Of a stretch of DNA of 64,000 bases, positions 23,667 to 40,200 are shown in pieces. A program made the translations under genes and the position numbers. The stretch lies in assembly GCA_013076295.1 (NCBI GenBank), contig RQOL01000616.1, positions 6,414,392-6,478,391 of the forward strand. Reading direction: 5' to 3'. The notes under the pieces are model-generated. The model saw only the letters and a program-made list of their open reading frames with translations, was not told where the DNA came from and ran no database searches. How positions within the stretch are numbered: the first letter of the stretch is position 1; every line of letters begins with the position of its first letter. Source of the stretch: Sanderia malayensis (taxonomy: Eukaryota; Cnidaria; Scyphozoa; Semaeostomeae; Pelagiidae).

Positions 23667-24924
23667 CTGAAACACAAAAGCCAACTTTATATTGAGCCAT
23701 TGAACTTTCGGCAAGGAGAGGTGGACTAGATTGGCTTATCTTTATTATACTTCGCGCATTAACTTCCCATAGCCCAGATTGTTTTCAGCTGATAAGGTTA
23801 CCTACACCTACACAATCTTGAAATAATCTCATCAGTTAGTTGTCGAAACAAAAGATATGGAGGAACTAAACTCAGGTTATCTATAACAACCCATGTGAAA
23901 AAGGCAAGCTCCTCCTTTTCAAATCCAGGCTTCTAGTAACTGATTATGCACCTGTCCTACGCTTTGAATATGGATAATGTAATTGCGTGATTAGTCTGGT
24001 GGATGTGGGCCTAATATTAAACGTATCCACTTCACTGCAGTGAAACACACGTCAACACGTGTTGACTTACTTGGTTGCAGGCTTTTTAAGCTTGTTAATG
24101 CCATGATAATATCCGTCATCCATAATTACCAGTGTTTTGAATGCAACGGCCCAGTAAACCTAACTGAAACAGCTGCTTCGGTGCAGAGAAATGTTACAAC
24201 GCCAGCAGTTCTTGTTCATTGAAAATCAAATCTGTTTCTTCTTTCTTCACTTGACGCCAACCTCCAACAGGCTTCTTCTGTTTCATACGGGACTTTTTAG
24301 CCCAAATTGTGCATTAACAAAGGAATGCTCCTTCGCAATCCCCTTTCATTAGATCATAAGTAAATCACACGCAACCATCGCAACAGTGCCACGGCAACTT
24401 AATGCTCCCCCGCAGAACTGATCTAACATGTAATTAATACAAACAATCCTCCAATCAGAAAATTACCCGTCGTTTATCTTTGTCGGAAAAAAGACAAACA
24501 TGAGTCGTGTAAATGAAATACTTGGCGAAATTCGTGTTTGCAATTGTTATTTACATTCAACAATCATTCATCCAGTAAACTACTTTATTTACACAATTAT
24601 TTATGCATTATAAAACGTCATTATACCTCTTATATCACATGGCACTTACAAATGTACAAGTCTATCCTAAGCGTCCATACTATGTTCAATAACTAATATA
24701 GTAAAAACTCGCACATGATAACCAATGAGTTATAAGAACCTCCAGGCTAATACTTGAGCTCAAAACAGCAGAATAAACAATAATCAATTGCTTGTTAACG
24801 ATATGCTGATTGAAGAATTTACAGGATTTTATATGCTGTTCTTACTCTACCTACGACAACAATATCCACAACCAATCTCGGCTTGACTTGGTCTTCTCTT
24901 CGTGAACCATTGCAGCAACGCTGT
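23667..24924. other. Intergenic between Jupiter-like gene and CCDC138
   Basis: Expected to contain the unseen first exon and promoter of the Jupiter-like gene and the 3' untranslated region of CCDC138. Candidate donors near 24070 and 24840 do not give the needed phase. Nothing else is recognised. Confidence 0.35.
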
Positions 24925-27900
24925 TCACTTTGGCAATTGCTTGCGTGTGATGCTTCCTGGGGCTTTGGCATTCAAATTCAGCAGGATTGATCTGAGATTC
25001 AGAGCTAGAAATGGTCTTTCAGTGTCGCAATTAAGAGCCAGTTCTCGAATCAAAGTTGGAAACTGAAGACTATCAAAGTGCCTTTGATTCGATCTGAAAT
25101 GAAACACTCCATCGTTCAAAACAAAAAAAGATGTTAAGCACCGTACCCATTTTAACTCGGTTTTTCACATTACTCAATGGGTCAAATCGCATTTGCAGAA
25201 GCGATAAAGAACTGTGGCCACATGTTCACATATTTTTTGCACGACATATCAGGCAAAGCATGCTCTCATTAAATCCCTAACATTACGTGTGCGGGCAAAT
25301 GGGGTTCGTTAGACCCTTAAGCATTCTATCAGCAATAGCGCAAGTCATTCGTCTCGCAAGTCAAGTCACACTAAGACCTTGAATGCACCTGAAGTGACAA
25401 TAGGGGACAAAAGTCCTGGGCCCCGAGGATTTTTGCAAGTTTTGCACGTATACTTCACCCCCTCCCCCTAAAACAATGTTGGCCGCAGAGGCGATTACGT
25501 TAAATATATTGCGGAAATTCTTTTGGCCCAGTGATGAAAAAAGACGTGTGCACAAGAAAACATTGTTTTGGGGGGAGTGGGGGTCGCATTCTGCTCACAG
25601 GGAACAAAGTGTGCAGAAACATAGCATTATCCATTGGAATTTGCCCAAGGGACTTTTGTCCCCTATTGTACGATACTTTTTCGTGTGAAATAAAAGAAGA
25701 CTATTTGTTTTGCCTACTTTGTTTTTGATAGTCGTTGCAATAGAATGCTGATCTTTTCCATGAGATCTGTTTCCGCCCATTTCGTTTGGAACAGCTCAAA
25801 GAATGTCTTAATCCACGTGTAGGTACTGAGACTTTCCAAGAAAGAGGACATATATGCTGTAAATAGAACAATCCCAGCCTGTTACGATGCGCACGCGCAG
25901 GCAAAACTGAATACCTCTTAATACATTGTAAACATGAAAAACATGTGGCATGCAATGAACAGGTAAACAAATAAGCCTCCAGACAGAAATGATAAATATA
26001 CCAAAGAAATGCAATTGGAAAAAATTTGAAAAACTTGCAAGTCAGAATAGGAAAGGTTGAAGGGAAAATCATTCAAATATCTCACGTGACTCAACGGTCA
26101 TCTGCATCAATACATCCACCGCCAAATTCAGCAAACCCTGAGAAAATATAGTTATTAAGATATATTTTTACTAGATACATTTATCAGATAATATCGTCTT
26201 TTAATATACTATTTACTGTATTATGCATCCCAGTATGTTTGCATTCACACGTACTTCTGCTATAAATACTATACTCGCTACATTGCGCCCCTGTGCTTTG
26301 CTTGGTTGCTGTTGCACAGAGCGAGACACGATCAAAGTACAGGGAGGCAATGCTATTGCTATTAAGTCTAATTAAATATTTCAACATCAAAATGCATAAT
26401 GATGATACCTTGTGCGATCCGGCAAGGAACGAGATTACGACAGAAGAACCATGTTGCGATACGAACAATTCTTTACCCTGTCGATTCAATAAAAATATTT
26501 TCATATGGTTGAGAATAAATTTACATGACTTAGCTACGTTGAATATTGTTAGTCTCATCAAGCGGGCAGTAAAAATATCACCTGAAATAGCCCAATGCAT
26601 AAAAATAGCATTAAGGTACACTAAATGGATAACAAGTGGAAGGGTTTGGACTACAATATCAAAACAATATGCACTACCACTGTCTTTACCATGCGAGTTA
26701 AATGTCTACCGCATGACACAAGGAATACCCTAAGCATACAGGCAATTAATCCCTGTGTTTTTATAGAGGTTGTTAATTATTCTTACCCTTTCGTCTCTTG
26801 TATCAATCTTGACGATGTCTAAGACTCTTGCCAGAATATCAGCTGAAACAGACAAAGTAAATTAAAGGATTCCAACATAAACACATCCACAGATACATAC
26901 AGGTTAAATAGCAGTTTGAAAAACTAATTAAACAGAGTTTTATATCATAACGCAGTCCAACGAGTTGCTACATGTTGGCTGTCAGTAGTTAAATACTATG
27001 AAAAAACTGGCAATTAATATAATGCTATATTATCAAGATTGCTGGTTACTTGGAATTGGAAATATGAAAAGTTATCGCAACGAGAATTAATTCAGTACAC
27101 TCTGCATTACCCTGATTGAGAGTTTTCAGGATGATGAGAGCGGAGAGCATTCGTATCTGGATATTGCTGTTGTTCAAAAATGCTCCACTTTGAAGTTTGG
27201 AGTGCTGTTTCGAGGTATTACCATTTGCTGCGTCCGCCTTTGCAACCTGACAGAAAATAGTTTTAAGTTAGGCGTAATTACAGTAGAAGCCTAACAAATG
27301 GCCTCAGTTGGATTGGTAATTGAAGAGAAATTCGTAATCACAGTAGAAGACGACAAATAGCTACAGCTGGGGTTTCTGAAGTCGGACAACAAAAGGAATA
27401 AATAACTCTTTAGAATACATAAAATACTTGTTAAATGATTTATGTATTATCTTCAAGCTATTCAGAGGCATACATAAAAAATGCTTGCATACATAAATGG
27501 CATAAAAATTAAAATCGGAGGTGACGGAAATGTTATTTGTGTTCAGCAACATTGGCGGTAGTTGATAAATGCTTAATTTTAAAATATTATAAAGACAAAT
27601 ACCTGTGACTTGTAGATTTCTTCTCCAATACGCCTGTACGTAGACACTGGTATACCACTCTAGTAAACAAACAAACAAAAGTCAAGATCAATAAAACAAA
27701 GTATCTTAATAAACAAACCTGCATTAATTTCTTGACAGATTATGCCTTGATAAGGTAATGTAAAAACTCGAAGTCGTCGTGCATCGTCATGCACTGCGGG
27801 AAACAGACATAGAAGCCATGGATTTTAAACTTAGAGGTTTGGAATTAGATATTTAACACTGTTTTGGCTAAAAACAAAGGCAAGATGTTTTGTTTCTCTG

Positions 27901-30900
27901 TGTAGCACAAAAAGACATCTACTGCACACCTTTTAATAATCAAAACAGAGGTCCTCAATTAAAAAAGAAAAAACAATAAATGTCTTAAAAACTATAAATG
28001 TCTTAAAGAAAATAGAATAATGAAATAACCTTCTTATTTTGATTTCTGTAAGCGTGGAGTAAAGACCAGTAAACAAACTTGACGAATGGTAACTGGAAGT
28101 TCGAAGACGTCAGCGCAGATGGGACTGAAGAAAGTCGCTGTAATATCTGTAGTAGAGACAGAAATTCGAAAATAGTGAATTGAAAATGGAGTTCGTTAGT
28201 TAAGAAGACAAAATATTAAAAAGAAAAAGGAGACAACAACAATAAAGAATGAAAAAAAAAACGAATGAATGAATAAATGAATACATTTTTCAATCTGAAA
28301 AAACCATGAAAAACGTACTTTAGTTTTTGCACGTTTTTAAAGTAGCTTAAAAGTAAAGTCTACCTTAAACGCTCTTTCATTGTTTATTTCTGTAGTGATG
28401 TCATTTTCTCCTTGATTCCTCTCTTCAGCTTGCTGTAATGTATTCGTTCGATATTTCAGTTCAGTTTCCGCCAGCCATTCCAGACAAACGCTCAAAGCTT
28501 CACTGTAAGCATTCATATCCATCTGCAAACAAATCAAAAACCATTTATGGAGCTTAAACAACTATTTTCGTCAACTGCAAAAAAGAATGGAAGACCTCCT
28601 TTCGTTATTAATGATAAATGTCCATGCCTTTCCCATGGGGAAAAGTCATTAAAAAATAAGCTCACTAGATCACAACCTTTAGTTTTTTTACTTGTAGTTC
28701 CCCGATTTCGAGATCTTTCTCTGTCAAAATACAAACAATATTGATGAATTCTTAGTCAAATAGAATATACCGTGCTACTCGCATCACTTAATTCAAGTAA
28801 AATAAATTCAATTGCTTACTTTCTTTATTCTTTGCACTTTTGTCCATTGATTTATTCTCTTCATCAAGTTGTTTTTTTAATAACTCATTCTTTCTCTGAA
28901 AAAATCGCAACACAGTTAACATATTTATAAAAATCAACTTCCTTAGAAGTCAATTTCCTTGATGTTTCAAATTTTCCTCCCTTGACTCTGAGTTGTTCCA
29001 ACTCAAAGTTTTGATTTTACGTGAATAAAATTTCTTGTTACCATACATGTTCAAAACCTCACATTTTAGCTCTATATTAAAAAATACATTAAAAGCTCGA
29101 AATGGCATCTGGAACAATTGCATTTTACTATGTCTTGTATACTGTGTGTTCGTCATATATGTATTTGAAGCTTGCTATGACGTTTTAACAGTAGAAAAAA
29201 TGCCTGGCTAACAATTACATATTTACCTGTAAATTTGTGACCCTTTGGTTGAGGGAAAGTACTTTTTCCTCAAGTTTCTTATTATGCTCTTCAAGTTGTG
29301 AATTCTGACAAAAAACAAATTGATGTCAGCAAAAAAACTAACTAGCTTTATAGGGGTTGGGAAATTCACTGATGTATGATCATTAATGGTGTGGCTGGCA
29401 GGTAACTCCTTTGGAGCTCAATACATAAAATAGATCACACTCAAATTCAAATAATCGAAACCTGGGCTTCCTAATTCCCTGCTCAATCCCATGTGTTCAC
29501 CAAACTTGACATGATAAGTATACTTAGAGACTCATTGATTCTTTGATTGTTATTTCCTCCATTCAACAGCATATAGCACAGGACCTTACCTGCTTTTTAA
29601 TTGTATCATTAGCCTGCTTCATGATCTTAAAAGACAACTTTGTTCTCTTTGATTCTTCAGTTATCTCTATCATTCTAGCTTCAAACACCTGAGAAAAAAT
29701 CACAGAATAGTTAAACTAAATATTTCAAATTATGTTATCTATGACTAATACTGCAATAGATGAAATGAGAAGAAGAACAATCTAGAACACCTTTTCAGTC
29801 TCCTTGCAACGTTTTTCACTTTCAAAATTAATCAACTTATCAAGTTTGTCTTCATAATCTTTCAACTTCCTTTGCAGTAGTTCATTTTGGGCTTTCTTCT
29901 CAAGCAGCTCTGCATCCCACCTCTGAAGCCTTTGATTCTCTTTCTAAAATTTAATTCAGAGAATGGCTTTAAGGATGAACATATACATATTATATATACA
30001 GGGTGGGCCAAAAGGACACTTTGAACACATTGTTTAATTATTGTTTTGCTTTTGTTATTCCTAGCCTGTCTCATTTTGCTTTTCAACGTTGTCAATTTTC
30101 AGACACAAAATGTCATAACAGTAGGTTTTGTGACTAGAGATTTTAAAATCATACCTGCTCAAAAATGACACAGTATAATTACAAAATATTTTCACATAAT
30201 ATGTCTTTTGAGTTAAATGTTGCATGGTAGAAATTTCGAAAATTTTTCCTTAAGATGCATTTTCTATAAATTATTATGTAAAGGGGGTTACTTTTTTTGG
30301 CCCACCCTATATATTATCATTACCATATAAAATACCTTAGCACTGGAGTTTGACTGGGAGAAAAGAAAAAATGATTGTGTATCTTTTTGTGTCCCAGCCA
30401 GTTCCATGTTTACCTGAAGTCCTTCACTTATATGACAAAGCTCTTTGTACACCTTCTTGGCATTAATCTAAAACAAAGAAGAAATATGATGACAATATTT
30501 AGCTAAGTTCCTTTGTGTAAAGATGAAATTATACTTCATCAAAGTCTTCTGCCTTTGACACGATTAAAAAATAAAAAAGAGCTGAAGTACATGTTCCTGC
30601 TTTCTTCTTCTGTTCCTTTGGGGTTCACAATCTTCCAAGTCTTCACTTTTTTCAGATGAATTTTCTGAAATATAAAATAATGTTGCAAATACAATTTGAA
30701 TTAAGCATGGTAAACAAATATTCATGTTATGCAGCAAAATGATAAAATTTTTCCAAAAAGAGGAATTATCTAAATTATCTTTTTGTTTTTTCCATATCTT
30801 GTTTGCTTGCATTTAAAAGAAAGAACAATTACGAAAACGAGAACAAAAACGAAAATGCCCACCTGTGTACTCTTCTTCAGTTGTCAAATTTGTCATAGTC

Positions 30901-31073
30901 TCTTCTTGATAATCTTCTTCAGATTCTGACGATGATATATTTCCTCGCAATGTTTCCAGCCTTACAAGTTCGTACATTTCCTTTAACGCTTTATGGTAGT
31001 GCATTTTCTCCTTACTTGCTAGCAATTCATTAAGGCCAAGTCCAGAAAATTCCCTGCTTCCTCTTGCAGACAT
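24925..31073 (-). CDS. CCDC138: CCDC138 coiled-coil protein, 16 coding exons
   Basis: Exons in transcript order: 31073-30863, 30664-30591, 30467-30414, 29943-29791, 29688-29590, 29304-29227, 28896-28821, 28720-28692, 28522-28364, 28146-28030, 27659-27603, 27246-27111, 26842-26787, 26137-26086, 25856-25718 and 25093-24925. All phases agree, giving 552 residues. The N-terminal part is charged and acidic. Exons 3-8 form a long heptad-type coiled coil. The C-terminal half is helical with family signatures LPFVKFVYWSLLHAY, STYRRIGEEIYK, RMLSALIILKTLNQ, LMQMTVES, EKISILLQRLSK and RPFLALNLRSILLNL. These match the conserved C-terminal region of vertebrate CCDC138, a poorly studied centrosome/cilium-associated protein. 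The 29-nt exon 28720-28692 is needed to keep frame between its neighbours. The gene is head-to-head with RBX1, 277 bp apart between start codons. Confidence 0.88.
25397..25669. mobile_element. MITE with 20-bp terminal inverted repeats, in CCDC138 intron
   Basis: The left end ACAATAGGGGACAAAAGTCC is repeated exactly in reverse complement at the right end, about 270 bp away. A diverged relative lies at 46913-47145 (GGACAAAAGTCCTTGG start). Confidence 0.75.
26278..26354. repeat. Short hairpin MITE, copy 2 (partial)
   Basis: It starts CTACATTGCGCCCCTGTGC and has an inverted partner near CAGGGAGGCAATG. It is related to the copy at 18671-18763. It lies in a CCDC138 intron. Confidence 0.4.
29999..30309. 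mobile_element. Mariner-type MITE in CCDC138 intron
   Basis: The left end CAGGGTGGGCCAAAA and the right end TTTTTGGCCCACCCT form a terminal inverted repeat. The element is bordered by TA-rich sequence consistent with a TA target duplication. Ends and length (about 310 bp) fit a non-autonomous Tc1/mariner element. No transposase frame. Confidence 0.8.
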
Positions 31074-31350
31074 TACTTATAGTTGCATGAGGGGTAAATT
31101 TATACAAAGGTAACTTTGAAATTGTCTTCTGTTAATTTACTTTTAAAGTGAAACATGTGAATCTAATGCAGGTATTTTAACTTGATGGTTTATTGTGTTG
31201 TGTATTCATTCGGGCCAAAGACTGACTTTAGCGCTTCAAAATTGAATTGAATCTGCCGTGTTGCATCATGGACGCATTAGATGTAAACAAAGCAAAAAGT
31301 GGGAGGGATATGCACCCGCACAACCACAACACAGTATAAAATATTCCAAG
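31074..31350. promoter_or_regulatory. Short divergent promoter between CCDC138 and RBX1
   Basis: Only 277 bp separate the two start codons, which point away from each other, so both promoters and both 5' leaders must lie here unless leaders are spliced from elsewhere. I see no clear TATA box in a fixed position. GCC-poor sequence with ATTGAATTGAAT and GGGCCAAAGAC elements is present, but no specific site can be assigned. Confidence 0.6.
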
Positions 31351-33590
<2,240 letters not shown>

Positions 33591-34271
33591 ACATGATGAT
33601 CTATACCACATTTAACTTATCATAAAGAGATGTATCTTTAAAGACATTTTGATGCCTTTGTTAATGTTGCAGAATTCTTTTTTCATGTTTGTAATTGTTA
33701 TGTTGCTTTTATTATGAAAATTTCCTTTGAGCCATATAATGCATCTTTGCTTCTGTTGTTTACTAAAACAAACAGTTTGAATGTAAAGATTTGATGGAAT
33801 TTAATTGATGTAAATGACACTGTTTTTCAGCAGCTTCAGAGGCAGTGCCACAGAGTGGACTCGGGAAGGCGTGTCCACCTAACTTTTTTCAAAAATCAAT
33901 TTTGTGATTGGCTTAAATTCGATGGAAAAATGGTGTGAGGGTGATCAGTCATTTTCCTTCCCTTCTCAGAGACGTTGCCTTGAGAGGCGAGCGTTTAAGC
34001 GGCCTTTTTGTTCTTTCTTACTGAAGAAATATCGATCGATCATTTTATCCAGAAAAGGGAGTGGTCCAAAAATTTTTGCCGGGTACCTTGTCCCCCCCCC
34101 CACTCCGAACAGCTTCAAGAACGATCTCTCCGCTCGAAAAAGTCCAAGCAGAGTATAATGTCATACATACATGAAGTACCATCCATATCAATCCTTCACC
34201 CAAAATAGTTTTCCCGCCAAAATTCTAAAAGATTTACTTCCTGCTTTCTTGCTTCCACATTCTGATTAAAA
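33591..34271. other. Intergenic between RBX1 and GCNA
   Basis: It should contain the RBX1 3' untranslated region and the GCNA promoter. A C-run near 34090 and a repeat-like stretch near 33834-34160 are visible, but I cannot classify them. Confidence 0.35.
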
Positions 34272-37200
34272 ATGTCCGCTCATCATGAACAAAGTCAAAG
34301 GCTTTTCGTAAGTTTGTTGCTATTCAGTAAACTCTGTATATCTGTGCATAAAATTAAATGGATCTGCAACTGCTTTGCACAAACTTGGCCTAGAAAATTT
34401 AGATCCTTTATGTTTCTTCATACTTTTAGAGTACAGTGGAGCTCTTTGCGAGAGAAAGGGGGTTTGAAAGTGATGGAGCTATGCCTCTCTCTGACTTCCT
34501 TGATGATTATCTGAGAAAGGTATATTTAAACTATTTATTGCAAATGAGAGGAGAGTACCCTGAGTTGCTGAGTTGCATAGGTACACAAACATATATGTTT
34601 CTGTATATGTTTGTGTACATATATACTGTATATATATATATACATATTTTATCACCAATCATAACAAAATTCAACATTTAGCTTCACAGTTACTTTCTTT
34701 CAGTTGCAAGAAGAACTTGCAAGTAGAGAGAACAATAATTTTCGAGGGAAAATGAAAGATAAAAAGTCAAAAAGTAAACGTTGGTCTGTAGGTCAAATTC
34801 GTAAACCCTTGTAAGTTTGACATTGATAATAAATATATTAATTTTTAACTAACATGTATTGAAAGTGTGACGTGGAAAGTGTTGTAATACAAAAGCAATT
34901 CTGGTCAAACAGAAGAGATTTTAAATTGTATTCTTATACTTGTCTTTTATGATTTGACTTATCTGATTTCAAGGGCAAGTGACTCGGAAGATGATGACAT
35001 GGAAAAGGTGGGCAAAAAGGATATAAACAACAAAGAACAGGAGGGCAAGGAAAGGGAGGAATATGAAGATGAGGAAATTGAATTAGGTAGATATTCCATG
35101 ATGCTCAATTGATTCAAAATTGACAACTGACTAATTTAAGCTATATTATCATCTTAGATGCATTCATTTTCTATAGCAATTGATTTGAAAAGTTTAACAC
35201 TTCAAAAGGAAGCTGCAGATAAGCAAAAAGAAAGGAAAAAGAAAAGGAAATCTGTGTGCTTAATCCGCACACCTTCGTAAGTAAAGTTTTTTGAAAATAA
35301 AAACAAATAACCATTGCCCTTACTATGCAATGTTTTTATAGAGTGATGCAACAATTATTTTATCTGCACTTATTTGAAGGCCAAGTAGCTCTGAAATTGA
35401 TGACGACGAACTAATAGAAGATAAACATCTAACAGAAGAAGAAGAAGGAGACAATGAAGAATTTGAAGAAGATGACGAAGAAGAAGAAAAGGAAGAAACC
35501 AGCTTAAAAGAAGAGAACACATGGAAGCTGAATGGAGAAGATGGAGGGAAAAAGAAGGACAGCCAAGAAGAAGAAGAATCTACATATTTTGAGGAAGAGG
35601 AGAGAGCAGAAGAATGGAAAAGCGACAAACAAGAGAATGTTAATATGAAGCACGATAAAGAGAATAATGGAGGAAATGCGGAGGAAGGACAGGAAGAAGA
35701 GAAAATCGACTTTGGTTAGTCATGATGTATCAAATAACCCATCTTAACAAAAAAGAATGACAGATAATAAATGCTTTTAATGTTTTCCTGTACAGGTGAA
35801 CCAATCTATTCATCAACACAGAAGTCCAGGTAAATGCAGTTGAACCTGTAATACCAACCATTTAGATGCAACTTCAAGTGGCCGTAAATGGCAGTTAGTT
35901 ACTGATTGGAAGTTTGCCTTTAAATCTTTAACTCAGGAAAGTGTTTGCGTTTTTATTGAAGTTTTGTGGCTTTGAATGGGAGGTGGCCAATGTTAGTGGC
36001 TTAACTGTATCAAGACATTATTGGAATCTGAACAGTTTAGAAGGAACATATGTACTAGGTGATATTGAAAAACAGAACTAAATTTACCTCAAGCAACTTA
36101 CTCTCAACATTCATGTTTATTACAACAGGACACCACAAATATCAAGTGATGATGATGATGATGAAAATTTCAATAATTGTGAGTTCACATTGGAAAATAG
36201 TCTGTCTCTCAGAGCTGGGAACCAGATGAAGAATACCTGTATAAGTAATAACCCTATACATCTGTATTGATTTTGTAGTTGTGAAAAGTGTGCAAACGCC
36301 AAGGAAAGTGGTGGCCACAATATCATCAGACGAGGAAGACAATGAAGATGAGCGGTGAGATATTTTTAATTACAAACAAAATACTATTGAACAACTTTTG
36401 TCAGACAAACAGAAGTAAAAGAAATTTGTTCCATGTGAGATTTTTAGTTATTGTATTTCAAACCTAAGACAAAGAAGAAGCAGGTAAATGAATTTTGAGG
36501 TATCAATGGGCTCAACTGATTTGCTAGTTGACTTATTCAAAACAACTGAAAATATTAAAATTGCTGGGGATTGAGGCAATTGATTTTCATTCCAGCTTAA
36601 AACAATTCATTATTGATGATGATGATGATGATGATGGTGATACTGAAGACAATTATTTCAGTATTAGTGACGACAATGGCAATGACGATAACCAGCGAAG
36701 CGATGAAGACGATTACTTTAGTGCGAAAAAGAAAGGTATGGAGATACGTGAAACTAGTTTCAAACAGATTTTGAGCATAAAAGGTATTTGCAAGTGAGAG
36801 GAATTATTTGAAAACTTCTCAAATCGAATCGCTTGCCTTTTCATGCAATTTTGTTTCATTTTTTGCAGCATTTAGGACTCCGAAAAGCAAATCAAGGCGA
36901 GAAGAATTTTTCACCCGTAAGTATTTTCAACAAATTATCTTGCGCAATACGCAAAAACCTAATTTGACGTAATTGCATCAAACTGATGAAACAATTTATC
37001 AATTCTATTTATTTCTTTTATACAGCACAACAGACACCAAGAACCCAAAAGAATAAAGGTATATGTAGTTCAGTCAAGTCAGCTCTCGTAAGCAGCAAAC
37101 TGCCAGAGGAGAAATGAGTTGAGATTTGTCAGATTACTTGTTCATCCTTCCTTATTGGATGGAATGGAGTTTACATTTTCGGCTGCAAGCTTTGAAGTGC

Positions 37201-40200
37201 GCATATATAGTAACTTCTTCTCGGAGTGAAAAAACTAATCTTAGACAGCTCTACTTCATCCAGTCCCTTTTTTATTTGAACTTTTCATCGACATAAAGCC
37301 TTATTTCACGTGTAACGACGGTTAGCAGTGGTGTTGTTCATATTCGATTTGTGTTAGTTCATTACCGCTGTTTGTTGCCTCTGTAGCAACTATTCTCGAC
37401 AGGGTTACCACCCCGAAAACCCCAGCCAGTCGAAAAACAGCATACAACAGAGAGTATAAAAAATTGAGGGATATCACAGCACGAGAGATGTTTGATCTGT
37501 TCAACGAAACTGTCTTCGAAAACAAGGTTGGTAAGAAGGCCGTTTGAAATTATCACAACCACTTCTATCATAAAACTTCAACATTATCGTCATCATCATA
37601 TCCACATCAGCATTGCTAGCCAACTTTTAAACCTACTTAAGCAAATAAACAACGTATGCATGTGATTAACATCATCAGTGATTATCAAAAGAGGATATTG
37701 TTCATGAACGTCGATAACTTCTTATATTAGACTAAATCTTGATTATGATTATTATGATTCTACTATGTAATTGTCAGTTTTTTATTTCTAGCTACCGAAG
37801 GACCTGCCTATCGTCTTCAACAAGAGGATGACAAAAACTGCAGGCTTCTGCTACTACTACGTGTAGGTTATCCATCCGAATTAAAAAATTGACCATCATG
37901 TGTATGTACGTGTACCGCATACTATAGTACAGTGATTTGCAGAGATCCTACTCAATTATGTAGGACACGCGTATTGAAACTGTAGCACATACAAAATAAT
38001 ACTCTTTTTTTATAAGAATAAACTTTATGAGAATAATGAGGCTCAAAATTCGTGAAATTTAAGAAAATGTTAAGAATATTGCCAGGCTCACGATCTTAGC
38101 AGGCGACGTTTTTAGCACGACGTTTTTAGCAGGCCGTTTTTTTTTGAATTGGTGTGCTTTTGACAGGCAATGGTTTTAAATACACTCATCCAAATTTCGA
38201 TTAAAGTGTCGATAAAATCTGTGCTACAGGAAATAAGGACTTATTCTGTTAGCCATTGTTATAGTTATGCGTTTTTGGCATTGATGATAATGTATTGCCG
38301 TATCCGTATTTTCTGCCGCGCTAAGAATAATTTAAGAATATTCCGAGATTCAAAATAGAAAAAATTAAGAATATTGAGGCTCAGCAAAAAATTAAGCATT
38401 CTTATAAAAAAAGAGTATAATGATGCTTTGTATATATATATAGTACTATGCGTGTAGTTATCGAACCTCCGCTTGATGTAAACGAATATCGGTCTAGTGT
38501 TCGCATGGGAAAAAACTCAGGTCTCTTTGTGGGCGTGTCTGCTGTTATGTTTCTTGGTAAAGCATGGTGTCGGGCTTTGAATTTCACTCCAGAGAGCCAA
38601 TACTGTAATATTTCTATCTATCCATTGCAGAAATTCCCTGACTAAAGTCAAGACAGCAAAAATAGAATTGGCTGAGAAAATTTGTGATTCTGTCGGTATG
38701 TGTATCAGTCTTATTGATTGCGAATTTAATACGAAGTACTTTGGCCTGCTGGCATTCGTCACATTTGAATCTGTTTTTTTCCAGAGAGACTAAGAGATAC
38801 AATAATCCACGAGCTTTGCCATGCTGCGGCTTGGGTGATAAATGGTGTGAAATGCGGTCACGGTCCCATATGGAAGCATTGGTAACGACTTGTACTTCTC
38901 ACTATATTTCCAAAACCCTACTAATCATCCAAACAGAGGGCTCTACAAGCCAAGTAGCACTTGCCATAAGCTTCAGGGATGCCATGAGTATTATGACTGG
39001 TAGATTATCATGCTACCTTTAGACCTCCATACACCCAGGGACAATAAGAGATCTTTTCAATCTTTTAAAAAGTTTTGGAGGGATCTATCTATCGAGAGAT
39101 TATTTGAATCCAAAAAGTTGTCGTGCTTCTAACAGGAATGAAGCCAGAGGGGAGAACCAGGGAGTCACGGCCCCCTATCTTTATGATTTGAATATCAAGT
39201 TTGGTAACCCCTCCCCCAGGGGCATTGCTAAATGGGGGTATGTGGAGCACTGTACCCCCAATCTTGTTTGTCAGCAAAACAAAGATTTAATTGGCAAATG
39301 ATGACATTTTGCGACTGTCTTAAGTCATTTGATTTATATTTGTTAGTCTTGCAGGCGTTTAATTGAAGCATTACGGTATGCCCTTTTGGTAACCATGCCC
39401 TAAAACACACCTTAATGCCAGCAAATCTCAACTTTGTACATTTTTTATGGCTCTCCTAACCTTCCCATTAAAATTTCTGGCCATGCCCCAGGCTTGAGGC
39501 AGACACAGCAAATAGAGTGGTAGAAATATATTCCACATATCATTAAGTAATTTCAACTGGAATATGGTAGTCAACAAATTGAGGTTTAATTGAGTACCGT
39601 AATGCTTCAATTAAACGCCGGGGCAATTTTTTTATATTTAAGGGGGGCTTCTATTCGAGGGGGGCGTTTATTAATAAATATCTAATGATGATAGCACTTA
39701 GCATGAAACTTTGAGTAACAACTAAAAAAGTCTGGTTCCAGAAGTATAATTTAAAAAAAACATCTAAATATCTAGTTCAAGTCATCATCAACATCGTCTT
39801 GCTCAATGATATTAAAAGAAGGACCAGCTTTGGATCTGGGTGTTTTATATACACGCCCCTCTACAAGGGGTCATCTATTAGAGGGAGGTGTTTAATAGAG
39901 GGGGGCTTTTCTTAAAAAAAATTCTAAAACAGGGGGGCCTTTACTCGAGGGGGCCATTTAATCGAAGCATTACAGTAGTTGAATTATGACATTATTTGAT
40001 TTTTCTATTCCTACTTTGCAACAGGGCGAACAAGGCACACAGATCACATGCGGATTTACCTCCAATTTCACGATGCCATCAATTTGACATTGAATGCAAA
40101 TACAACTACCAATGCATTGACCCAAGATGCAACAAAACGTAAGGAGAAATTGCCTGTCTATACAATGTAACACCCATAAAGCTGTTATCTTTGGATCAAA

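Noticed and set aside
24025..24110. Possible first exon of the Jupiter-like gene (MALTSLKSLQP then a GTAAGT donor, minus)
   Set aside because: Leaves phase 1 where the next exon needs phase 2, and the peptide does not resemble the family start.
27741..27797. Exon-like stretch on minus after a good acceptor (CMTMHDDFE)
   Set aside because: The two flanking CCDC138 exons already join in phase 0. This stretch has no donor that keeps frame and runs into a stop.
35323..35628. Serine-rich minus-strand frame
   Set aside because: Antisense of the acidic GCNA exon (GAA/GAT repeats).
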